A stretch of DNA of 64,000 nt from assembly GCA_001643675.2 (NCBI GenBank), contig LSRY02000059.1, positions 5,001-69,000 of the forward strand. Reading direction: 5' to 3'. The number at the start of each line of letters is the position of its first letter. The first letter of the stretch is position 1. A program made the position numbers and the translations under genes. The notes beneath the pieces are model-generated. The model worked only from the letters and a program-made list of their open reading frames with translations, was not told the origin of the DNA and made no database searches. This document shows, piece after piece, positions 59,614-64,000 of this stretch. This DNA comes from Monocercomonoides exilis. Lineage: Eukaryota > Preaxostyla > Oxymonadida > Polymastigidae.

Positions 59614-62600
59614 CTACGAGATGAAAGTGGCCGAGATGGAGCTGCACGAGGCTGAGCCAGAGAGTTGCTGCTGCCTGTCGGAGCAGCAGGTGTCGTCGAC
59701 CGCATCGGAGATGGTGAGGATGGCAGCGCCAGGCGGGAAGTGCTGGATGAGCAGGCGCTTGAGGCTGGTGAGGGTCTGTCTGTCGGCAGGGTTCACCGAC
59801 AGACAGGCGTTGACGAGCTCAGAGAAGGCAGACGAGCAGATGGGCTGCATGGGCGGCCTCTCCCCATTTTTGATTTTTTCTCCAGCGATTTCTGCCTCGT
59901 ATTCTCCAAACGGGATCTGGAGCGTCAGGCACTCCCACAGCATCATCCCGACCGAGAATGCCACCGACTCCTTTGTTGCACCCATCTTCTTGTTGATCAG
60001 CAGCTCTGGTGCCTTCCACCTCAGGCACTCTTTTTTGAAAAGTCCCTCATCCTCAAATGCCGATGAGGGCAGAGAGTCGTTGTCATCATTACTGGTTGAA
60101 GTCACAACAGTTGACGAAGAAATGGATGATGAATCTGAATCATCATCTGACAACAAGTCAGAATGCATCACAATGCAGATGACCATGTGTTCGGAGATTA
60201 GAATGATATGAGGACTCAAGTTGGCCAATGATTGGAGTGGATTTTCCATTTCATCAAAAGAGTGAAGAGCGAGATTAGCTACCCAGAACAGGATTTGAGC
60301 AGCTGTCTGTTCCCTCTCCTGAAGAGTGCCAATCGCCATCTCCTTTGTTTTGTTCCTTCCATGAAGTAACATGAACAGCGAATCCCTCAGATCCGCAATC
60401 AGCTTCTCGTGAGGAGATGAACAGGCCATTGCATCGACAAGATTCGACATTGATGAGGTGGTTGGGCACAGATCCTCCCCACGAACAAATGTTGAATCTG
60501 AGTCAGTTGTTGAGGTGGATGAAATGGATGGAGAAGGTGTTCTCTTTCTTGTCTCTTCATCATCTTCTTCCTTCTCATCGACCTTCTCCAGCATCCATTC
60601 AGGAATCTTGTCTGAATCTCTCCCCAGAATGTATTCAGTGGAACCGCTCTCACTCAATAAATGCTCTGATGACTCTGAGTGTCCCAAGCTTTTCTCATAC
60701 ACCCTCTTCTTCATCCTCTCTTCATTCTTCTTCTCTGCCTCCCTCTCAGCCCTTCGCCACTGCTCCTCAGGTGACATCTCCATTGTCACCATCTCAATCG
60801 CCTTCGGATCCTTTCTGATGTTGTCATTCACAATCTCTTCCAATTCCTCTTTTCTTTCCTTCACTTTCTTCCACCGAACAACCAGAACAATTATGACCAC
60901 AAGCAGTACTACACAAATAATGCACACAATAATTACTATTATCGGCCATATGGACATTTCTTTGTTTCCACCTTCAACAATCCTTTCATCACCATTTCCC
61001 TTTGCTTCACTTGCATTCTTCAAAATGGATGGCTGTGTCAATGAAGGAGCATTTGAATTCCCAAACAAAATTGAAACACTCACTTCTATTTCATCTCCAC
61101 AACTCCTGATTAGATCCTTTGCCACACTTCCTTCTGCTTCTCTTTCTGACAAAAACCCATTTGAATCAAAATCATGTTTTTCAATCTCTTTCTCTTCTCC
61201 CTTCCTCTTCACAACTGAGAATGAAAGATTGCATGGAATAAAAAGCAATCCTTTGAATGTCATTTTCATTCTATCTGTCTCTTCTTTTGCTTCAACACTC
61301 TCCAGAACAGGAATGAAAAATGGCGAATCTCTCTCAGAAACAATCCCTTCAAAACTGCATCCATCGTTCAACATCCACAATGATGAGCCATCCTTCAATC
61401 CATCACCTCCTTTCAGACTCATCACATCCAGTGATCCTGAATCAGAGCAGATGATGTTTCTTCTCAGCGATGGATAGCCCTCGATGGATGGGTTGTTGCT
61501 CATGAACTCGCACTTGGTGACAGTCGCACTTCCGTTGCTCAGGGAGAGTGCGCCAGCTGGGCTGTTGGCGAAAGCTGTGTCCTTCACGGCAGCTGAGCCG
61601 CGCAGCAGGTGCAGCATCGATCCGTTCCAGCTGCATTCCTCGTGAAAGGTGTTGTCGGGGGGGAGTCTGTGGGCGGTGTGGCTGAGCCCGTCGAACAGGC
61701 AGCAGTCGATTGCTGCGTTTGCGGAGTCCAGCACACACACAGACATGCCTGTTGGAGAGGGGCTGGAGCAGCCAGCGAAGGTGCAGTTGGCCACGCAGAG
61801 GCTGTTGCAGCGGGAGAGGCACAGGGCAGCAGCAGCATGAGCAGCATGAGCAGAGGATGTGTTGGGAGAGTCAGCCTTCATCTGTGTGAAGCGGGAGGAG
61901 GCGATGGTGACTTCTGCGCTGTCGGCAGCAATAGCGCAGCTCTGGCACACAACATCAGCAGCACAGACCTCGTGCAGAACGAGGGATCCGCCAGCAGCTG
62001 CAGCGATTGCATGGCAGACGATGTTGCACACACTCACCTGGCGGAGCGTGCACGCAGCCGACTCCGCTGAGAGGAAGGTGTGGATGCGGGGAGGGGGTGT
62101 CTGGGCAGGCGCACCGACATTGCATCTGGTGAGGGTGAGTGTGCCTGTGTGGATGTGGAGCAGGGCCGGGTGAGTGATGGGAGGCGAGGGCGGGAGGATG
62201 AAGGAGATGCACTCGATGGCCACAGCGGAGACAGCCTCGATGAGGCAGTCGCGTGTCTGCACCAGCTCGCCCTCGAACAGGATGTCTGCACTCAGCCTGT
62301 CGAGCGCACACACACTCAGCTCCTCCAGCACAACCTCTCCGTCCACCACGCCCTGGCCGTCGACAGCGAGCATGCGGAAGAGGTCGCCGTACACATGGGC
62401 CAGGGCGCACCCCACTGTGCGGCAGGGCAGCTTTGGGGTGCCGCACTGGCGGGAGTCTTCGCCGGGGCTGGGCTGGGCGGAGGCCACGACAATGGTGCTG
62501 AGCTGGAGCACGGTGATGAAGTCCATGAGGTCGATGGGGTCGGGGGCGAGGGAGTCGGCGCCGAAGATGGCGTTGACGGGGTTGTATTTGTCGGGCTGGA

Positions 62601-64000
62601 GGTCGAAGCGGAACTGGGTGTCGTTGATCTGGGAGGGGATGTTGCGGCACTGGACGAAGATGTCTCTGCCGCGCCAGGCGGTGTTGGCGTCGAAGGCGCA
62701 CTTTGCGAAGAGGAAGTCGAGGGAGCCGAAGAGGTCGGAGGCGAGGCACACGCCGCCGCCTCTGCCGGTGCGGGTGGAGCAGGCACACTGCACAACGCGG
62801 CACTGGGACATCCGCATGTGCCCCTCGCCGCTCAGCCAGCACAGCCACGCCCCGCCCCACTCCGACGCGCCGGCCCTGCACGACTCGAGCACTGTGCTGT
62901 TCATCTCAGCCGCAACAGCACTGCCCGGCTCGGCCGACACGCAGCAGGGCCCGTCGTCTTCCCGTGCGACTGTGTCGAAGGTGGAGTTGGTGCAGACAAA
63001 GCGCGCCTCTCCGTTCGTCCTTGCGGCCGAGCCGCTGGCAAAGCAGAACACACACCCCGAGGCGATCCTCGCGGAGCGCACTGCCGCGCCAGCCACGAGG
63101 CATCCGCAGCTCCCTTCCAGCCGGAACACGGGCGGCACCACACACACATCGCTCACCTCGAGGTTGTCGGCTGTGGCAGTGCCGCCCCGGCACACCACAA
63201 AGGAATAGTCGCCTGGCTGGTGGGAGGTTGCGTTGGAGCAGAAGGCGCAGCGGGTGAGCACGAGGTCTCCGCCCTCGCTCAGGATCACCGCCTGCAGCGC
63301 GTTCGCGAAGGAGGCAGAGGTGCAGATGGCGATGGAGTCGAGGCGGAGCTGCCTGGTGTTTGTGAACAGCGGGGCAGCGCGGGTGTCTGTGGTGCTGCGG
63401 GCGTTGAGTGCCGGGCGAGGGCTGCCCTCAGACAGGGGAGGGGCAGACTGGACGGTGAAGGAGGACAGGTCGAAGGGGTCCTGCACGAGCGTGTGGCCGT
63501 CGATGAAGATGGTCTTGTGTGCTGCTGCGCTGTCCACCTGCTGCATCCCTTTCCAGAAGCTCTCGCAGGGATCGGCTTCGCTCCCGCACCTCTTCACGTC
63601 GGATCCAGCAGCCGACAGATAGATGGCGTCGGCCTGATACGCCAGGAGGAAGCGGAAGAGGTCAGTGGCGGAGTGGGCTGTGTCGCTGCCGACAAACGCG
63701 TTTGGGTCGCTGGCGAAGGGGGAGCAGTCGAAGGCGAAGGCGGAGTTGGTCACAGTGGCGTTGAGGTCGAGGCTGGCAACGAAGACATGCCTCCCGACTG
63801 GTGCTGCGTTCTGCGTGAATGATGTTGCCAGGCCAAGCGCAAAGGGGTTGGGTGTGTGTGAGGAGGTGCAGTCGAGGAAGAGGGCGCCACCTCTTCCGCT
63901 GTGTGGGGAGCAGGAGCAGAGGGCGAAGGAGGTGTTGGCAGTGGCGAGTGTGTGCTCTGCAGCGAGAACCGCCTTGAGTGCGCCTCCGTCTGCAGAGGCT
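59614..64000 (-). CDS. Membrane-anchored pectin-lyase-like ectodomain with cytosolic pseudokinase, 5' partial
   Basis: The minus-strand frame is open from the right window edge, so the N-terminus is missing; about 1460 residues are visible. The outer part (64000 to about 61000) is made of repeated short units rich in Cys, Asn and Ser (GDLVLTRCAFCSN, GTLTLTRCNVGA, ATVTKCEFMSNNP), the pattern of right-handed parallel beta-helix surface proteins. One membrane segment is coded at 60870-60955 (IIVIIVCIICVVLLVVIIVL), followed by basic residues and an acidic linker. The C-terminal 250 residues resemble the C-lobe of a TKL-type kinase: RWKAPELL, FSVGMMLWECLTLQIPFGEYEAEIAGEKIKNGERPP, with NPADRQTL at the end. 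No HRD, DFG or ATP-site lysine is visible, so it should be a pseudokinase. Similar receptor-like proteins are, to my knowledge, abundant in oxymonads. The ectodomain half is far more GC-rich than the rest. Confidence 0.8.
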   Translation of the reverse strand, partial: ASADGGALKAVLAAEHTLATANTSFALCSCSPHSGRGGALFLDCTSSHTPNPFALGLATSFTQNAAPVGRHVFVASLDLNATVTNSAFAFDCSPFASDPNAFVGSDTAHSATDLFRFLLAYQADAIYLSAAGSDVKRCGSEADPCESFWKGMQQVDSAAAHKTIFIDGHTLVQDPFDLSSFTVQSAPPLSEGSPRPALNARSTTDTRAAPLFTNTRQLRLDSIAICTSASFANALQAVILSEGGDLVLTRCAFCSNATSHQPGDYSFVVCRGGTATADNLEVSDVCVVPPVFRLEGSCGCLVAGAAVRSARIASGCVFCFASGSAARTNGEARFVCTNSTFDTVAREDDGPCCVSAEPGSAVAAEMNSTVLESCRAGASEWGGAWLCWLSGEGHMRMSQCRVVQCACSTRTGRGGGVCLASDLFGSLDFLFAKCAFDANTAWRGRDIFVQCRNIPSQINDTQFRFDLQPDKYNPVNAIFGADSLAPDPIDLMDFITVLQLSTIVVASAQPSPGEDSRQCGTPKLPCRTVGCALAHVYGDLFRMLAVDGQGVVDGEVVLEELSVCALDRLSADILFEGELVQTRDCLIEAVSAVAIECISFILPPSPPITHPALLHIHTGTLTLTRCNVGAPAQTPPPRIHTFLSAESAACTLRQVSVCNIVCHAIAAAAGGSLVLHEVCAADVVCQSCAIAADSAEVTIASSRFTQMKADSPNTSSAHAAHAAAALCLSRCNSLCVANCTFAGCSSPSPTGMSVCVLDSANAAIDCCLFDGLSHTAHRLPPDNTFHEECSWNGSMLHLLRGSAAVKDTAFANSPAGALSLSNGSATVTKCEFMSNNPSIEGYPSLRRNIICSDSGSLDVMSLKGGDGLKDGSSLWMLNDGCSFEGIVSERDSPFFIPVLESVEAKEETDRMKMTFKGLLFIPCNLSFSVVKRKGEEKEIEKHDFDSNGFLSEREAEGSVAKDLIRSCGDEIEVSVSILFGNSNAPSLTQPSILKNASEAKGNGDERIVEGGNKEMSIWPIIVIIVCIICVVLLVVIIVLVVRWKKVKERKEELEEIVNDNIRKDPKAIEMVTMEMSPEEQWRRAEREAEKKNEERMKKRVYEKSLGHSESSEHLLSESGSTEYILGRDSDKIPEWMLEKVDEKEEDDEETRKRTPSPSISSTSTTDSDSTFVRGEDLCPTTSSMSNLVDAMACSSPHEKLIADLRDSLFMLLHGRNKTKEMAIGTLQEREQTAAQILFWVANLALHSFDEMENPLQSLANLSPHIILISEHMVICIVMHSDLLSDDDSDSSSISSSTVVTSTSNDDNDSLPSSAFEDEGLFKKECLRWKAPELLINKKMGATKESVAFSVGMMLWECLTLQIPFGEYEAEIAGEKIKNGERPPMQPICSSAFSELVNACLSVNPADRQTLTSLKRLLIQHFPPGAAILTISDAVDDTCCSDRQQQLSGSASCSSISATFIS

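Noticed and set aside
62080-63822. A 580-residue plus-strand ORF opposite the pseudokinase receptor
   Set aside because: It lies in the GC-rich segment where stops are rare. Its composition (Gly/Ala/Val/His-rich, no family pattern) is that of an antisense shadow, while the minus frame has beta-helix repeats, a membrane helix and kinase motifs.

Overview
This window looks like nuclear DNA of a unicellular eukaryote. The genes carry many short introns (mostly 65-90 bp, GT-AG, one GC-AG). Intergenic DNA is very AT-rich, proteins are full of acidic and serine/proline low-complexity tracts, and TTAGGG/TTAGG telomere-type repeats and an 18S-5.8S-28S rRNA unit are present. TAA, TAG and TGA all behave as stops. 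I infer an oxymonad-like metamonad (Preaxostyla, Monocercomonoides/Blattamonas type). The reasons are intron density, giant low-complexity proteins, helical-repeat proteins, and a membrane-anchored pectin-lyase-like ectodomain joined to a degenerate kinase. A genus is not proven. Streblomastix is unlikely, because it reads TAA/TAG as glutamine and these genes do not need that.

Layout. 1-1956: a tyrosine-recombinase (Crypton/DIRS-like) gene running off the left edge. 3306-3360: telomeric repeats, abutting a minus-strand rDNA unit (28S 3361-7254 with its 3' third missing, 5.8S, and a 3-kb 18S ending near 10763). 13237-14594: a small helical protein. 16411-23563: a 2311-residue EH-domain/coiled-coil protein rebuilt from four exons. 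23694-35330: a compact housekeeping block with Pho88/SND3, RIO2, a CH-domain/Rpn7 reading frame, uS8, ARPC3 and MCM6. 36131-40196: a transposon graveyard with a broken Tc1/mariner, a Merlin/IS1595-type remnant and three short inverted-repeat elements that look like one MITE family. 40812-59123: NDR kinase, a 1553-residue armadillo-like protein, a PPP phosphatase with a signal peptide, an RRM-like protein and a CaMKK-like kinase with a very long disordered tail. 59614 to the right edge: a transmembrane pseudokinase whose ectodomain is strikingly GC-rich.

Genes are not in operons, but several pairs are divergent across 65-220 bp and must share short promoters. Actin and signalling genes recur (ARPC3, NDR, EH domain, CH domain), but I see no evidence that they form a dedicated locus. 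Exon models were built by hand from GT/AG signals, family conservation and phase consistency. Every spliced model reported keeps frame throughout, but none has been tested against RNA.

The most unusual items are the telomere-capped, truncated 28S joined to a recombinase gene, the possible CH-Rpn7 fusion, the mini-element family nested in a dead mariner, and the GC step inside the pseudokinase receptor.
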